Below are positions 1 through 8,359 of a stretch of DNA of 38,871 bases, piece after piece. The stretch is taken from assembly GCA_903837135.1 (NCBI GenBank), contig CAILTK010000107.1, forward strand, positions 1 to 38,871, given 5' to 3'. Positions within the stretch are counted from its first letter, which is position 1. Each line of letters starts with the position of its first letter. This stretch comes from an uncultured Caulobacterales bacterium (GTDB lineage: Bacteria > Pseudomonadota > Alphaproteobacteria > Caulobacterales > Caulobacteraceae). The position numbers and the translations under genes are program-made. Under the pieces are notes generated by a model that was not told the DNA's origin, ran no database searches, and worked only from the letters and a program-made list of their open reading frames with translations.

Positions 1-34
1 CGCGCGCGGGCCCCCCCCGACCGCTGCGCGGCCA

Positions 35-53
35 CCTCCCCCAGAGGGGGAGG
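35..53. terminator. GC-rich hairpin, possible terminator
   Basis: A perfect 8-bp inverted repeat (CCTCCCCC / GGGGGAGG) with loop AGA is followed by AGCTTTT. It could end an upstream gene outside the window. The short T run is the only terminator-like trait; it may instead be a dispersed palindrome of the kind also seen at 5893-5917 and 35583-35601. Confidence 0.4.
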
Positions 54-91
54 AGCTTTTGCGCCATGCACCGACATGTGGAGACCTGACC

Positions 92-1372
92 TTGATCCGA
101 ACGGTACTGTTGACGGCGGCCCTCGCCCTCCCCCTCTCCGCTCGGGCCGCCGAGCCGCCCGCCGTGCTGATCAAGCCCGCCGCCGTGTGGACCGCCACCG
201 AGGACAGGCCGCACGCCGGGTGGGTGGTGCTGGTGCGCGGCAACCGGATTTCTGCCGTGGGGTCGGCGGCGGCGGTCACCGCGCCGCCGGGGACGCGGGT
301 GGTGGAGTTGCCGGGGGCGACGCTGACGCCGGGGCTGATGGACCTGCACAGCCATGTGCTGCTGCACCCCTACAACGAAACGAGCTGGGACGATCAGGTG
401 CTGAAGGAGCCCCTGGCCTATCGGGTGCTGGAGGCCGGCGAACACGTGCGGGCGACGCTGATGGCCGGCTTCACCACCTTGCGCGACCTCGGCACCGAGG
501 GGGCGGACTTCGCCGACGTGGGCGTCAAGCGGGCCATCAATGACGGGGTGATCCCCGGCCCGCGCCTGTTCGTGGCCACCCGCGCCATCGTCGCCACCGG
601 CGCCTATGGCCCGGCGGTGCGCGGCTACCGCGCCGACATCGAGCTGCCGCAGGGAGCGCAGGAGGTCTCGGGCGCCGACGAGGGGATCAAGGCGGTGCGC
701 GAGCAGGCGGCGCGCGGGGCGGACTGGATCAAGCTCTATACCGACTATCGCACCGGCCCGAACGGCGAGGCCCGGCCGACCTTCTCGGAAGGCGAGATCA
801 AGGCCATGGTCGAGGCCGCCCATTCCTCGGGCCGGCCGGTCGCCGCCCACGCCGCCACCGACGAGGGCATGCGCCGCGCGGTGCTGGGCGGGGTCGACAC
901 CCTCGAGCACGGCTATGGCGGCTCGGAAGCAACCTTCCGGCTGATGGCCGAGAAGGGCGTGGTCTACATGCCGACGCTGACCGCCCCGGCCGCCATCTCC
1001 GAATATTCGGGCCATTATACGCCGGGCGGTCCGCCGACGCCGTCGATCGCCGCCGCCGAGCACGCCTTCCGCCTGGCCATGAAGCTGGGGGTGAAGATCG
1101 GCGCGGGCTCCGACGTCGGCGTATTCACGCACGGCGAAAACGCGCGCGAGCTGATCTGGATGGTCAAGGACGGCATGACCCCGGTGCAGGCGCTGAAGGC
1201 GGCCACCCTCACCGACGCGGCGGTGATCGGCCACGCCGAGGACCTCGGCAAGATCAACGCCGGCGCCCTGGCCGACCTCGCCGCCTTCGCCGGCGACCCC
1301 ACGGCGGACATCGCCGCGCTGAACCATCCGGTGTTCGTGATGAAGGATGGAGTGGTGTACCGGGCGCCGTAG
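92..1372 (+). CDS. Exported metal-dependent amidohydrolase (imidazolonepropionase / Xaa-Pro dipeptidase-like)
   Basis: The product is a periplasmic TIM-barrel amidohydrolase that probably cleaves a peptide-like or cyclic amide bond; the substrate is unknown. Metal-binding residues are all visible. Numbered from an upstream in-frame TTG at 59 they are the HSH pair (H97, H99), the likely carboxylated lysine in WIKLY (K225), H264, H284 in the DTLEHG motif and D352 in GAGSDVG. The N-terminus [20 protein letters not shown] is a signal peptide, so export is expected. I place the start at the TTG at 92 because GGAG at 80-83 lies 8 nt upstream and the signal peptide begins right there; this gives 426 residues. 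The TTG at 59 would add 11 residues in front of the signal peptide. The gene stands alone, with no catabolic partner beside it. Confidence 0.88.
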   Translation: MIRTVLLTAALALPLSARAAEPPAVLIKPAAVWTATEDRPHAGWVVLVRGNRISAVGSAAAVTAPPGTRVVELPGATLTPGLMDLHSHVLLHPYNETSWDDQVLKEPLAYRVLEAGEHVRATLMAGFTTLRDLGTEGADFADVGVKRAINDGVIPGPRLFVATRAIVATGAYGPAVRGYRADIELPQGAQEVSGADEGIKAVREQAARGADWIKLYTDYRTGPNGEARPTFSEGEIKAMVEAAHSSGRPVAAHAATDEGMRRAVLGGVDTLEHGYGGSEATFRLMAEKGVVYMPTLTAPAAISEYSGHYTPGGPPTPSIAAAEHAFRLAMKLGVKIGAGSDVGVFTHGENARELIWMVKDGMTPVQALKAATLTDAAVIGHAEDLGKINAGALADLAAFAGDPTADIAALNHPVFVMKDGVVYRAP

Positions 1373-1677
1373 CCCACCCGCCCGTTCTCCGACATCGCCG
1401 GCCAGTATTCGCCGCGCTTTTTCGGCGCAGGATCTTGCGCGAGACGCCGCGCCGCGCCCTCACGGACCCGTGATGCTTAACCCTTCATGGCGATGCTTGG
1501 CCGGAGACGTCTTGTCGCGGCGTACGACGAGACGGTCGATGGTATCTACCGCGCCGTAAGTGGCGCGTCCCGCTGCCAAGAGCAGCGGGTCGGGGGCGGG
1601 CCAGCAACCGTCGAGTCCAAGGACACGACGCCCGTCCATCCCAGTCTGCGGCCCGCGCCGCAGCCCCACGAGGCCCT
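1373..1677. other. Intergenic gap with one hairpin
   Basis: I see no convincing coding frame here. The one clear structure is a perfect 8-bp inverted repeat, CCCGCTGC / GCAGCGGG, at 1569-1589 with a 5-nt loop (CAAGA). It lies about 90 nt upstream of the SleB-type gene and could be a terminator for the amidohydrolase gene or part of the next gene's leader. No T run follows it. Confidence 0.4.
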
Positions 1678-2424
1678 ATGACCCAAGCGCTCGCCGTCAG
1701 CGCGCCCCTGCGCGCGCGGATCGGTTTCCTCCTGTTCGGCGCAACCGCCAGCGCCATGGCCGCCAGCCAGTGCGGCCCGACCGCATCCCTGGTGGCGAAG
1801 GCCTTCAGCGGCGGACCGCCGGTGATCACCGGCCGGCTGGGCGCCGCAACCTTCGATCCGAACCGGGTGCAGCCTTTCGTGCTGAAGGCGGCCAGCGCCG
1901 CCGAGGCCGACCGCGCCATCCGCTGCATGACCGACGCCCTCTACTATGAGGCCGCCCGCGAACCGCTGGCCGGCCAGCGGGCGGTGGCCCAGGTGGTGGT
2001 GAACAGGGTGCGCGATCCGCACTTTCCCAAGTCCGTCTGCGGCGTGGTCTACGAAGGCTGGCGACGGCGCACCGGCTGCCAGTTCTCCTTCGTCTGCGAC
2101 GGCTCGATCCGGCGGCGCCACGCCGACCCGGCGCTGTGGAGCAGTCTGCGGCCGATCGCCGAACAGGCGCTGAACGGCCACGTGGAGCCGAGCGTCGGCA
2201 CGGCGACCCACTATTACGCCGCGTATGTGCGCCCCACCTGGGTGCGCTCGGTGGCGCGGATCACCGGGATCGGCAGGCACATCTTCTGCCGCTGGAAGGG
2301 CAAGGCCGGCCTGCCGAGCGCCCTGCGCCAGAGCTACCAGGGCGGCGAACTGCAGATCGCCGACGCCGCGCTGGACGGAGGGTTGCCGCAGTCGGCCGCG
2401 CGTCAAGGGCGGCGGCGAGGGTAG
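1678..2424 (+). CDS. SleB-type cell wall hydrolase
   Basis: This is a Hydrolase_2 (SleB/CwlJ) family peptidoglycan hydrolase of 248 residues. SleB-type enzymes cut the glycan strand, and in Gram-negative bacteria they act in the periplasm on wall turnover. The family core runs from about residue 80 to 215: an acidic entry motif CMTDALYYEAARE with the likely catalytic glutamate, then GQRAVAQVVVNRV, VCGVVYEG, CQFSFVCDG and ATHYYA. Residues 12-29 are hydrophobic and look like a signal peptide or anchor. The ATG at 1678 follows GAGG at 1670-1673. Four cysteines in the core could form disulfides after export. It lies alone between the amidohydrolase and a convergent histidine kinase. The basic C-terminal end looks disordered. 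Confidence 0.88.
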   Translation: MTQALAVSAPLRARIGFLLFGATASAMAASQCGPTASLVAKAFSGGPPVITGRLGAATFDPNRVQPFVLKAASAAEADRAIRCMTDALYYEAAREPLAGQRAVAQVVVNRVRDPHFPKSVCGVVYEGWRRRTGCQFSFVCDGSIRRRHADPALWSSLRPIAEQALNGHVEPSVGTATHYYAAYVRPTWVRSVARITGIGRHIFCRWKGKAGLPSALRQSYQGGELQIADAALDGGLPQSAARQGRRRG

Positions 2425-2473
2425 CACATCGTCCCCCTGCGGAGGGACGCGTGCGCCGCAAATTGGCGCCCCG

Positions 2474-3652
2474 TCAGACCGCCGGCATGCGCAGGGTGAA
2501 GGCGGTCTCTTCGGCGGAGGAGCGGGCGGTGAGCTCGCCGCCGTGGGCGCGGGCGATCTCGGCGGCGATGTAGAGGCCAAGGCCCAGGCCCTGCTGGCTC
2601 GCCCGCACGGCCCCGCGCTCGAACGGCTGGAACAGGCGCTCCATCGCCTCGGGCGCGATGGGATCGCCGCGGTTGGAGACCTGCAGCTCCAGCATCCCCT
2701 GCCCCATGGTCGCGCGCACCTTGACCGGCTGGTCCTCGGCGCCGTGCGACAAGGCGTTGGACAGGAGATTGGACAACAGCTCGGCCATCCGCCCGCAGTC
2801 GCAGTTCACCACCTGGTCGAGCTCGAGTTCGGTCTCGATGATCCGGTGCGGATGGCTGGTGCGTTCCTCGGCCACCACCTGTTCCAGCACCGGGGCCAGC
2901 AGGCAGGGCGTGCGGTTGACGGTCAGGCCGCCGCCGAGCCGGCCGCGGGCGAAATCGAGCACATTGTTGATCAGCCCGGCCATGCGGGCGACGCTGGCCT
3001 GCACCTGCCCCACCACCTTGGTCGCCCGCTCGTCGAGCGGCGTGCGCTTGAGCAGGCGCATGCCCGCGTCGATGGAGGCCAGGGGATTGCGCAGGTCGTG
3101 GCCGAGCACGGCGATGAACTGGTCGCGCAGCTCCGCCGTACGCTGCTGGTCCACCAGGCTCGCCGCCGCCTGGGTGAGCAGGTCCTGGGTGTCGAGGTGG
3201 GAGGCGATCAGCTCGGCGAACAGCCTGAACATGCCGATGATCTCGGGCGTATCGAGGCGCGCGGGCCGAGGATCGAGGGCGCAGAGGGCGCCGAAGAACC
3301 GGCCGTCGCCGCGGAGGATGGGCACGGAGATGTAGCTCTGGAACCCGTACAGGGCCGGCGCGGCGTGCCCGGCGTAGACCGGATGCTCGGCCACGTGGTC
3401 GATGATCACCGCCTCGCCGCTCTGGCGAATCTCGTTGCACAGGGTGGTCTCGAGCTTGAGCTCGCCGCCGGGCTGCAGGCCGAAGTCGATCCTGTCGCGC
3501 ACCTGGCAGGCGACCCATCGCTCGTCGGTGACCCGCGCCACCGCCGCGAAACCCATGCCGGTGGCGCGGCACATCACGTCGAGGATCATCGGCACCGAAG
3601 CGATGGCGCCGACCGCCTCGATGTCGGCCTGGATATCGCGGGGAACACTCAT
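2474..3652 (-). CDS. GAF-domain sensor histidine kinase (orphan)
   Basis: A soluble sensor kinase of 392 residues. A GAF domain covers about residues 20-155, with the typical CALDPRPARLD end. A HisKA dimerisation domain follows with the phospho-acceptor H185 in VLGHDLRNPL, then the ATPase domain with N-box LLSNLLSNALSH (292-303) and G2 box GLGLGL (355-360). The G1 box reads NRGDPI, with Asn where the canonical motif has Asp; this variant occurs in related GAF kinases, but it could lower nucleotide affinity. There is no transmembrane segment, so the GAF domain should sense a cytoplasmic ligand. No response regulator is adjacent, so its partner must lie elsewhere. The ATG at 3652 lacks a clear ribosome binding site. 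Confidence 0.9.
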   Translation of the reverse strand: MSVPRDIQADIEAVGAIASVPMILDVMCRATGMGFAAVARVTDERWVACQVRDRIDFGLQPGGELKLETTLCNEIRQSGEAVIIDHVAEHPVYAGHAAPALYGFQSYISVPILRGDGRFFGALCALDPRPARLDTPEIIGMFRLFAELIASHLDTQDLLTQAAASLVDQQRTAELRDQFIAVLGHDLRNPLASIDAGMRLLKRTPLDERATKVVGQVQASVARMAGLINNVLDFARGRLGGGLTVNRTPCLLAPVLEQVVAEERTSHPHRIIETELELDQVVNCDCGRMAELLSNLLSNALSHGAEDQPVKVRATMGQGMLELQVSNRGDPIAPEAMERLFQPFERGAVRASQQGLGLGLYIAAEIARAHGGELTARSSAEETAFTLRMPAV

Positions 3653-3719
3653 GCAGGGGTCATACGCGGTTTGGGAAGGTGGGCGCCAGCGTTCTGCCTC
3701 ACCGCGTCCGGCGGATCGC

Positions 3720-4964
3720 CTACCGCACCACCTGCATCTTCGGCTGGCGGATGATCTGCCGCTCGCTCTCGTACATGTAGTCGCGGGTCATGGGCGCGGC
3801 GTCGACGCGCTTGGCCAGCTGGACCTGGAAGACCATGTGCCCGGCGTAGCGGAAGGCGATCTCGGACACCGCCAGATAGAACTCGAACATCCGGCAGAAC
3901 CGCTCGTCGTGCATGGCCTTGAGCGTGTCGCGCGCCGCGGCGAAGCGGGCCCGCCAGGCCTTGAGCGTCTCGGCGTAGTGCAGGCGCAGGATCTCCATGT
4001 CCGTGACCCACAGGCCCGCGCGTTCGATATAGGGCATCACCTCGGACAAGGCCGGGATGTAACCGCCGGGGAAGATGTACTTGGCGATGAAGGGGTTGGT
4101 GATGCTGGGCTCGTCCTTGCGGCCGATCGAGTGGATCACCGCCACCCCGTCGTCCTTGAGCAGGCGCGCCACCTGGTCGAAATATTCCTGATAGTTGGGC
4201 TGGCCCACATGCTCGAACATGCCGACCGAAACGATCCGGTCGAACGGGCCGTCGACGTCGCGGTAATCCTGCAGGCGGAAGTCCGCCCCCCGCCCGCCCG
4301 ACGCCGCCCGCGCCGCCGAGCGCTCCTTGGCCAGGGCCAGCTGCTCTTCGGACAGGGTGACGCCGACCACGCCGCCGTCGGGCACGTATTCGGCCAGGGT
4401 GAGGCCGAGACCGCCCCAGCCGCAGCCGATGTCGAGCACCCGGTGGTGCGGCTCCAGCATGAGCTTGGCGGCGATGTGCGCCTTCTTGGCGATCTGCGCC
4501 TCCTCCAGGCTCAGGTCCGGCCGGGTGAAGTAGGCGCAGCTATACTGCATGTCCGGATCGAGGAAGGTCCGGTAGAGGGCGTTGGACAGGTCGTAGTGGT
4601 GGGCGATGTTGCGCCGGGCCTGGATGCGGTCGTTGATCTGCGCCACATGGCGGATCAGCCAGAACCAGGCGCGCCGCCACCACGGAAAACGATGCGCCCG
4701 CTCGGGATCGAAGGCGAAGTTGCGCCCGATCAGGTCGCACAGGTCGTAGATCTCGCCCTCGAGCATCTCGAGCTCGCCGTCCATATAGCATTCGCCGAGC
4801 TTGAGGGTGGGGTTCAGCGCCAGCTTGAGCGGCGTCATCGCCCCGTTCAGCCGCACCGTCACCGGAGAACCCGAGCCGTCGCCAAATCGGAGCTTGCGTC
4901 CCTTGGGATCGATCAGCGTAAGGTCGCCTACACGAATGAACCGCCCGACAACACCTTGCAGCAT
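3720..4964 (-). CDS. cfa: Cyclopropane-fatty-acyl-phospholipid synthase family methyltransferase
   Basis: This enzyme adds a methylene group from S-adenosylmethionine across cis double bonds of membrane phospholipid acyl chains, a stationary-phase and acid-stress adaptation. It has 414 residues, close to the family's usual length. The N-terminal lipid-binding region (about 1-115) precedes the methyltransferase domain. Visible motifs are HHYDLSNALYRTFLD, the SAM loop VLDIGCGWGGLGL, IVSVGMFEHVG and FIAKYIFPGGYIP. GGGGA sits 5 nt before the ATG at 4964, so the start is well supported. It lies 67 nt downstream of the histidine kinase on the same strand, so the two could be cotranscribed. Other members of this family are long-chain mycolic-type or fatty acid methyltransferases, so exact product specificity is inferred. 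Confidence 0.93.
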   Translation of the reverse strand: MLQGVVGRFIRVGDLTLIDPKGRKLRFGDGSGSPVTVRLNGAMTPLKLALNPTLKLGECYMDGELEMLEGEIYDLCDLIGRNFAFDPERAHRFPWWRRAWFWLIRHVAQINDRIQARRNIAHHYDLSNALYRTFLDPDMQYSCAYFTRPDLSLEEAQIAKKAHIAAKLMLEPHHRVLDIGCGWGGLGLTLAEYVPDGGVVGVTLSEEQLALAKERSAARAASGGRGADFRLQDYRDVDGPFDRIVSVGMFEHVGQPNYQEYFDQVARLLKDDGVAVIHSIGRKDEPSITNPFIAKYIFPGGYIPALSEVMPYIERAGLWVTDMEILRLHYAETLKAWRARFAAARDTLKAMHDERFCRMFEFYLAVSEIAFRYAGHMVFQVQLAKRVDAAPMTRDYMYESERQIIRQPKMQVVR

Positions 4965-5101
4965 CTTATCCCCCGCCGATGGCCGCGCCTCCCTGCGCGG
5001 CGTCCGTCAGTCGATCTCGTTAACCTAGTGGCCCCCCGATCCCATTCAACCGCTTTCGATTCGGACCGCAGGGTTGAGGGAGGAAGGCTGAAGCCCACCT
5101 G

Positions 5102-5869
5102 ATGTGGAACACACTGGATACCGACGACCTCGTTTGGAACGGCTTGGCCGTGGGCTGGTTCCTCGCCTGCTGGCTCGGCTATGGGCCGCTGGTCAAACTG
5201 CTGTGGCGCCGGGGCGGGGCCATCAACATCGACATGGAGTTCGTGCGCCGGCGCTGGATGCTGGTGATGGCGCATCGGCGCGAACAGCGGCTGATCGACG
5301 GCCAGCTGATGGGCCAGGCGCTGAGCTCGGCCTCCTTCTTCGCCTCCTCCAACCTGATCCTGATCGCGGCGGCGGCCGGGGTGCTGTTCGGCGGCGACGT
5401 CAGCTATCACAAGGTGCTGCAGGCTCCGGGACTGCAGCATGCGCCACGCCTGCTGTTCGACGCCAAGATCGTCCTGATCACCGCCACCCTGGCGCGGGGA
5501 CTTCTGGACTTCATCTGGGCCATCCGCCAGCTCAACTACGTGCTGGCGGTGATCGGGGCCACGCCCGAGCGGCGCGACGCCGGCTGGTACGACCGCTATT
5601 CGGACGCGGCGGCGCAGATCCTCAATCCGGCGTTCAAGAGCTCCAACGCCGGCGTGCGCGGCTACTATTTCGCCCTGGCCGCCGCGGCCTGGCTGATCGG
5701 CCCCGCCAGCCTGGCCCTCGCCACCGCCGGGGTGACCGCCCTCCTGCTCTGGCGCCAGTCCAACGCCCCCGCCGCCAAGGGCGTGAGGGCGGCGCGGGCG
5801 CTGCTCGAGGAGACCCCGGCCGCCCTCGGGGAGCAGACCGACCAGCTGCCGATCGATGTGAGGGAGTAG
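5102..5869 (+). CDS. DUF599 family inner membrane protein
   Basis: A 255-residue integral membrane protein of the DUF599 family, whose function is unknown. It has about four hydrophobic segments: near residues 10-35, 80-100, 115-135 and 188-218. The family signature is the N-terminal GYGPLVKLLWRR stretch together with the later SSNAGVRGYYFALAAAAWLIGP block. A purine-rich GGAAGGCT about 12 nt upstream supports the ATG at 5102. It faces away from the cyclopropane synthase gene, sharing a 137-nt divergent promoter region. A perfect hairpin just downstream (5893-5917) probably ends it against the convergent MmcQ-like gene. Confidence 0.82.
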   Translation: MWNTLDTDDLVWNGLAVGWFLACWLGYGPLVKLLWRRGGAINIDMEFVRRRWMLVMAHRREQRLIDGQLMGQALSSASFFASSNLILIAAAAGVLFGGDVSYHKVLQAPGLQHAPRLLFDAKIVLITATLARGLLDFIWAIRQLNYVLAVIGATPERRDAGWYDRYSDAAAQILNPAFKSSNAGVRGYYFALAAAAWLIGPASLALATAGVTALLLWRQSNAPAAKGVRAARALLEETPAALGEQTDQLPIDVRE

Positions 5870-5892
5870 CGGTGCGGCAGTTGGCCTGCCAA

Positions 5893-5917
5893 GGTGCTCC
5901 CGCAGAGGGGGAGCACC
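5893..5917. terminator. Bidirectional hairpin between convergent genes
   Basis: A perfect 9-bp inverted repeat, GGTGCTCCC / GGGAGCACC, with a 7-nt loop lies between the stop codons of two convergent genes (5869 and 5934). There is no T run on either side, so factor-independent termination is plausible but not certain. Confidence 0.55.
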
Positions 5918-5933
5918 TCGCGGCGCCAAACGT

Positions 5934-6290
5934 TCAGCTCCCGATCCCCAGCCTCACCCGTTCCCGCTTGGGCAGCTTGCCCGCCACCAGGGCGTGAGCC
6001 TGGGCGGCGTAGGCGACCAGGTCGGCGTCCGCGAGGCTGTCCGGGGCGGTCATGATCACCCATTTGGCGCGGCCGAGGTAGGGCGCGGGGACGGCGGCGC
6101 CGGTCTCGACCAGCATTTCGAAGCCGAGTTCGGACGCCTTGAACATATAGCGCGGCGCCTCGTCGCCGAGGTCGCCGGCCATCACGAACATCTTCTCGCC
6201 GACACAGAAGGTGCGGTGAGTCTCCCACTTGATGTCCAAGGTCACCCCCGGCAGCGCCCGCATGGCCGCCTCGAACGCGTCGAACCGCAT
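5934..6290 (-). CDS. MmcQ/YjbR family protein
   Basis: A 118-residue protein of the MmcQ/YjbR family, a small CyaY-like fold annotated as DNA-binding without a firm biochemical role. Family traits are the opening [20 protein letters not shown], the [12 protein letters not shown] strand, [11 protein letters not shown] and the [11 protein letters not shown] block. Length matches the usual 110-130 residues. The ATG at 6290 follows GGAGGGG. It lies 22 nt downstream of msrA on the same strand and is probably cotranscribed with it. Confidence 0.85.
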   Translation of the reverse strand: MRFDAFEAAMRALPGVTLDIKWETHRTFCVGEKMFVMAGDLGDEAPRYMFKASELGFEMLVETGAAVPAPYLGRAKWVIMTAPDSLADADLVAYAAQAHALVAGKLPKRERVRLGIGS

Positions 6291-6312
6291 CGCCCCTCCC
6301 CCGCCTATGGGA

Positions 6313-6966
6313 TCAGGCGGTGACGCCGACCCCGATCGGGCAGGTGACGCCGGTGCCGCCGATGCCGCAATAGCCGCCGGGGTTCTTGGCCAGATATTGC
6401 TGGTGATAGCCCTCGGCGAAGTAGAACTCGCCCGCGGGCTCGATCTCGGTGGTGATGGGCCCGAGACCCTTGGCCTTCAGGGCGGCGTTGTAGGCGTCCC
6501 GGCTGGCGACCGCGGCGGCGTGCTGGGCCTGGCCGTGGGTGAAGATCACCGAGCGGTACTGGGTGCCGATGTCGCCGCCCTGGCGCATGCCCTGGGTGGG
6601 ATCGTGATTCTCCCAGAAGGTCTTGAGCAGGGCGTCGTAGCCGATGACCTTGGGGTCGAACACCACGCGCACGGTCTCGGCGTGGCCGGTGCGGCCCGAA
6701 CAGACCTCTTCATAGGTGGGATTGGGCGTGGGGCCGCCCTCGTTGCCGACCGCGGTGACGAACACGCCGGGCAGCTGCCAGAAGATCCGCTCGACGCCCC
6801 AATAGCAGCCGGCGGCGAAGTCGGCGATCTCCAGCCCCTCCGGATAGGGCCCCTTCAAGGCATGTCCGTTCACATAATGGGTCGCGGCGGTGGGCAGGGC
6901 CGTGGGCCGGCCCGGCAGGGCCTCGGCGGCCGTGGGAATGGACATCGGCTTCTTGGCGAACAGCAT
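6313..6966 (-). CDS. msrA: Peptide-methionine (S)-S-oxide reductase MsrA
   Basis: MsrA reduces the S-epimer of methionine sulfoxide in proteins and free methionine, with thioredoxin as final reductant. The catalytic cysteine is C54 in AGCYWG (canonical GCFWG). The strongly conserved [16 protein letters not shown] block spans about residues 82-97. C200 and C209 in the C-terminal [13 protein letters not shown] stretch are placed like the resolving and recycling cysteines of three-cysteine enzymes. Length (217) is like the E. coli enzyme, including a short N-terminal extension. GGAG lies 8 nt upstream of the ATG at 6966. The GYAGG turn found in most members reads GNEGG here, a mild departure. 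Confidence 0.95.
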   Translation of the reverse strand: MLFAKKPMSIPTAAEALPGRPTALPTAATHYVNGHALKGPYPEGLEIADFAAGCYWGVERIFWQLPGVFVTAVGNEGGPTPNPTYEEVCSGRTGHAETVRVVFDPKVIGYDALLKTFWENHDPTQGMRQGGDIGTQYRSVIFTHGQAQHAAAVASRDAYNAALKAKGLGPITTEIEPAGEFYFAEGYHQQYLAKNPGGYCGIGGTGVTCPIGVGVTA

Positions 6967-7050
6967 GGCGGGGTCTCCGGAGCACGGTCCCCGGCGGGGG
7001 CCGCGATGAGGCTTTCATATAGGAACTGCGACGCAAGGCATAAGGCGCGC

Positions 7051-7078
7051 TTGCGGGGGAGGCGCGCCTGAGTATATT
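7051..7078 (+). promoter_or_regulatory. Possible promoter of tRNA-Ser
   Basis: TTGCGG (7051-7056) and TATATT (7073-7078) are separated by 16 nt and point towards the tRNA gene, whose 5' end is about 100 nt downstream. The match is by eye and the leader would be fairly long. Confidence 0.35.
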
Positions 7079-7182
7079 GCGCGCCTTCCGCGGGGGGCCC
7101 TCCCCTCCGCGCGAGCGCCGCGCGGCCGTTCCTCCGCGCATCAGGCGTGAAGATTGCCAAGCTCTGGGCTTCGCCCGGTAAT

Positions 7183-7272
7183 GGTGAGGTGGCCGAGTGG
7201 TTGAAGGCGCACGCCTGGAACGCGTGTATAGGGGAAACTCTATCGAGGGTTCGAATCCCTCTCTCACCGCCA
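7183..7272 (+). tRNA. tRNA-Ser (anticodon GGA)
   Basis: The acceptor stem pairs GGTGAGG (7183-7189) with TCTCACC (7262-7268), followed by discriminator G and an encoded CCA (7270-7272). The D arm has GGCCGAGTGGTTGAAGG. The anticodon loop CTGGAAC places GGA at 7217-7219, reading UCC/UCU. A long variable arm (TATAGGGGAAACTCTATC) is typical of serine tRNAs, and the T arm GGGTTCGAATCCC is canonical. I saw no second copy of its 3' end that would mark an integrated island. Confidence 0.97.
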
Positions 7273-7605
7273 ATTCCCGGTGAATTGATTAAATAATTTT
7301 CGGCATTCCACAGCGCGTCCTGCAAACAATCATAAAAGCGCTAGCGGTTGCTCGCGAACTCCGGCGGGCAAACATTGGCTCACGAAGGCCTTCAGGTAGC
7401 CGATATACGCATCATCTGAGCGACATCGTTCCCGCCGCGCCGACGCCCGACTCCTCCACCAGAGCCTACGCCCACCATCATAGCCACAGCGGCAATGGAG
7501 AGCCCCAGCCGCCCGCACCAACGCCCCCCCAACAGCTAAAGCACGATGAGATCAGGCCGGAATGGATGAGTCTCAATCGCGCATGTCGCTCCGGTTCCGC
7601 CTCAT
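7273..7605. other. Intergenic gap after the tRNA
   Basis: It begins with an AT-rich tract (GATTAAATAATTTTC) just past the tRNA, which may end its transcription. The rest is about 60% GC, lower than nearby genes. A minus-strand frame at 7330-7521 would encode 63 residues ending YIGYLKAFVSQC...LALL, but it lacks a good ribosome binding site and resembles nothing I know. It could be a gene fragment. I see no integrase or direct repeat. Confidence 0.35.
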
Positions 7606-8223
7606 CTAGGCGTCCGGCGCCACACGCAGGCCATCGAGGAGCAGGTCGATCATTCGCCGCGCCACCTCGGAATCGCCGACCCGCCTCGGCCCGCAGAGGC
7701 CGGCGATCGCCCAGAGCAGCTCCCAGGCGTTCACGTCGCTGCGAATCTCGCCCGCCGCTGCGGCGGTCTTCAACAGGCCCTCCAGCGCGGGGCTGAGCCG
7801 GTCCTCGAAGTAAGCCGGCAACCCATCATAGCCAGGATCGCCGCTCCGCAGCGCCGCGGCGAGGCCGCGTTTGGCCGAAACAAGGGCGATATAGCGATCG
7901 ACCCAGCACCTGAGCGCCTTCCTCGGCGGGTGTTCGGCGGACAGAGCAGCGGCGGCCTCCGCGCAGGCGTCGACCTCGTGCCGGAAGACGGCCACGATCA
8001 GGTCAGCCCGAACGGGAAAGTGCCGGTAGATGGTGCCGACACCGACCCCGGCCTGGTCCGCGATCTCCCGCATGGGGGCGTCCACGCCCGACGCGGCGAA
8101 CACCGTCATGGCGGCGTCGAGCAGGGCGTTGATGTTCCGCCGCGCGTCCGCGCGCACCGGACGGCGCCAGTTTGCGGTGTCCTGCGTATCGGCGGAGTCC
8201 TGCTTAGGGTCTGTCTTGTTCAT
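7606..8223 (-). CDS. TetR family transcriptional repressor
   Basis: A 205-residue TetR/AcrR-type repressor. The N-terminal helix-turn-helix domain (about residues 24-85) contains NINALLDAAMTVFAASGVDAPMREIA followed by the recognition stretch GVGVGTIYRHFPVRADL. The rest is the all-helical ligand-binding and dimerisation domain. Its ATG at 8223 follows GAAGG by 5 nt. It diverges from the SDR gene at 8360 across a 136-nt gap holding two palindromes on a promoter, which strongly suggests it represses that gene and itself until an inducer binds. The inducer is unknown; linked SDR genes suggest a small reactive carbonyl or aromatic compound. Confidence 0.93.
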   Translation of the reverse strand: MNKTDPKQDSADTQDTANWRRPVRADARRNINALLDAAMTVFAASGVDAPMREIADQAGVGVGTIYRHFPVRADLIVAVFRHEVDACAEAAAALSAEHPPRKALRCWVDRYIALVSAKRGLAAALRSGDPGYDGLPAYFEDRLSPALEGLLKTAAAAGEIRSDVNAWELLWAIAGLCGPRRVGDSEVARRMIDLLLDGLRVAPDA

Positions 8224-8241
8224 CCGCCTTCGATAAACCCT

Positions 8242-8289
8242 TTGACAAGTGGAATATCATTCCACATAAGTGGACGACCAGTCCGTTTA
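8242..8289. promoter_or_regulatory. SDR promoter with two putative TetR operators
   Basis: A consensus -35 box TTGACA (8242-8247) and a weaker -10 box CATAAG (8265-8270), 17 nt apart, point to the SDR gene at 8360. The spacer holds a perfect palindrome GTGGAATATCATTCCAC (8249-8265). Just after it, at 8267-8289, is a second imperfect palindrome with TAA..GGAC and GTCC..TTA half-sites around a 5-nt centre. Both share the core GTGGA. A repressor bound here would block RNA polymerase directly. Confidence 0.7.
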
Positions 8290-8359
8290 CGGTTACAGCG
8301 AAACGCGCTCGCGGGCCAGGGCCGCGCTGCCGAATGCTGGAAATGCGGGAGGTTTCACC

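Noticed and set aside
2225-3754. Plus-strand frame of over 500 codons opposite the histidine kinase
   Set aside because: It is the mirror of the kinase gene: no domain matches, high histidine, glycine and alanine content, and the opposite strand carries all kinase motifs.
7330-7521. Minus-strand frame of 63 residues
   Set aside because: It has no convincing ribosome binding site and no family resemblance; it may be a remnant, so it is only noted in the gap entry.
7183-7605. tRNA-Ser as an integration site of a genomic island
   Set aside because: No integrase gene lies beside it and I found no second copy of the tRNA 3' end in the window.
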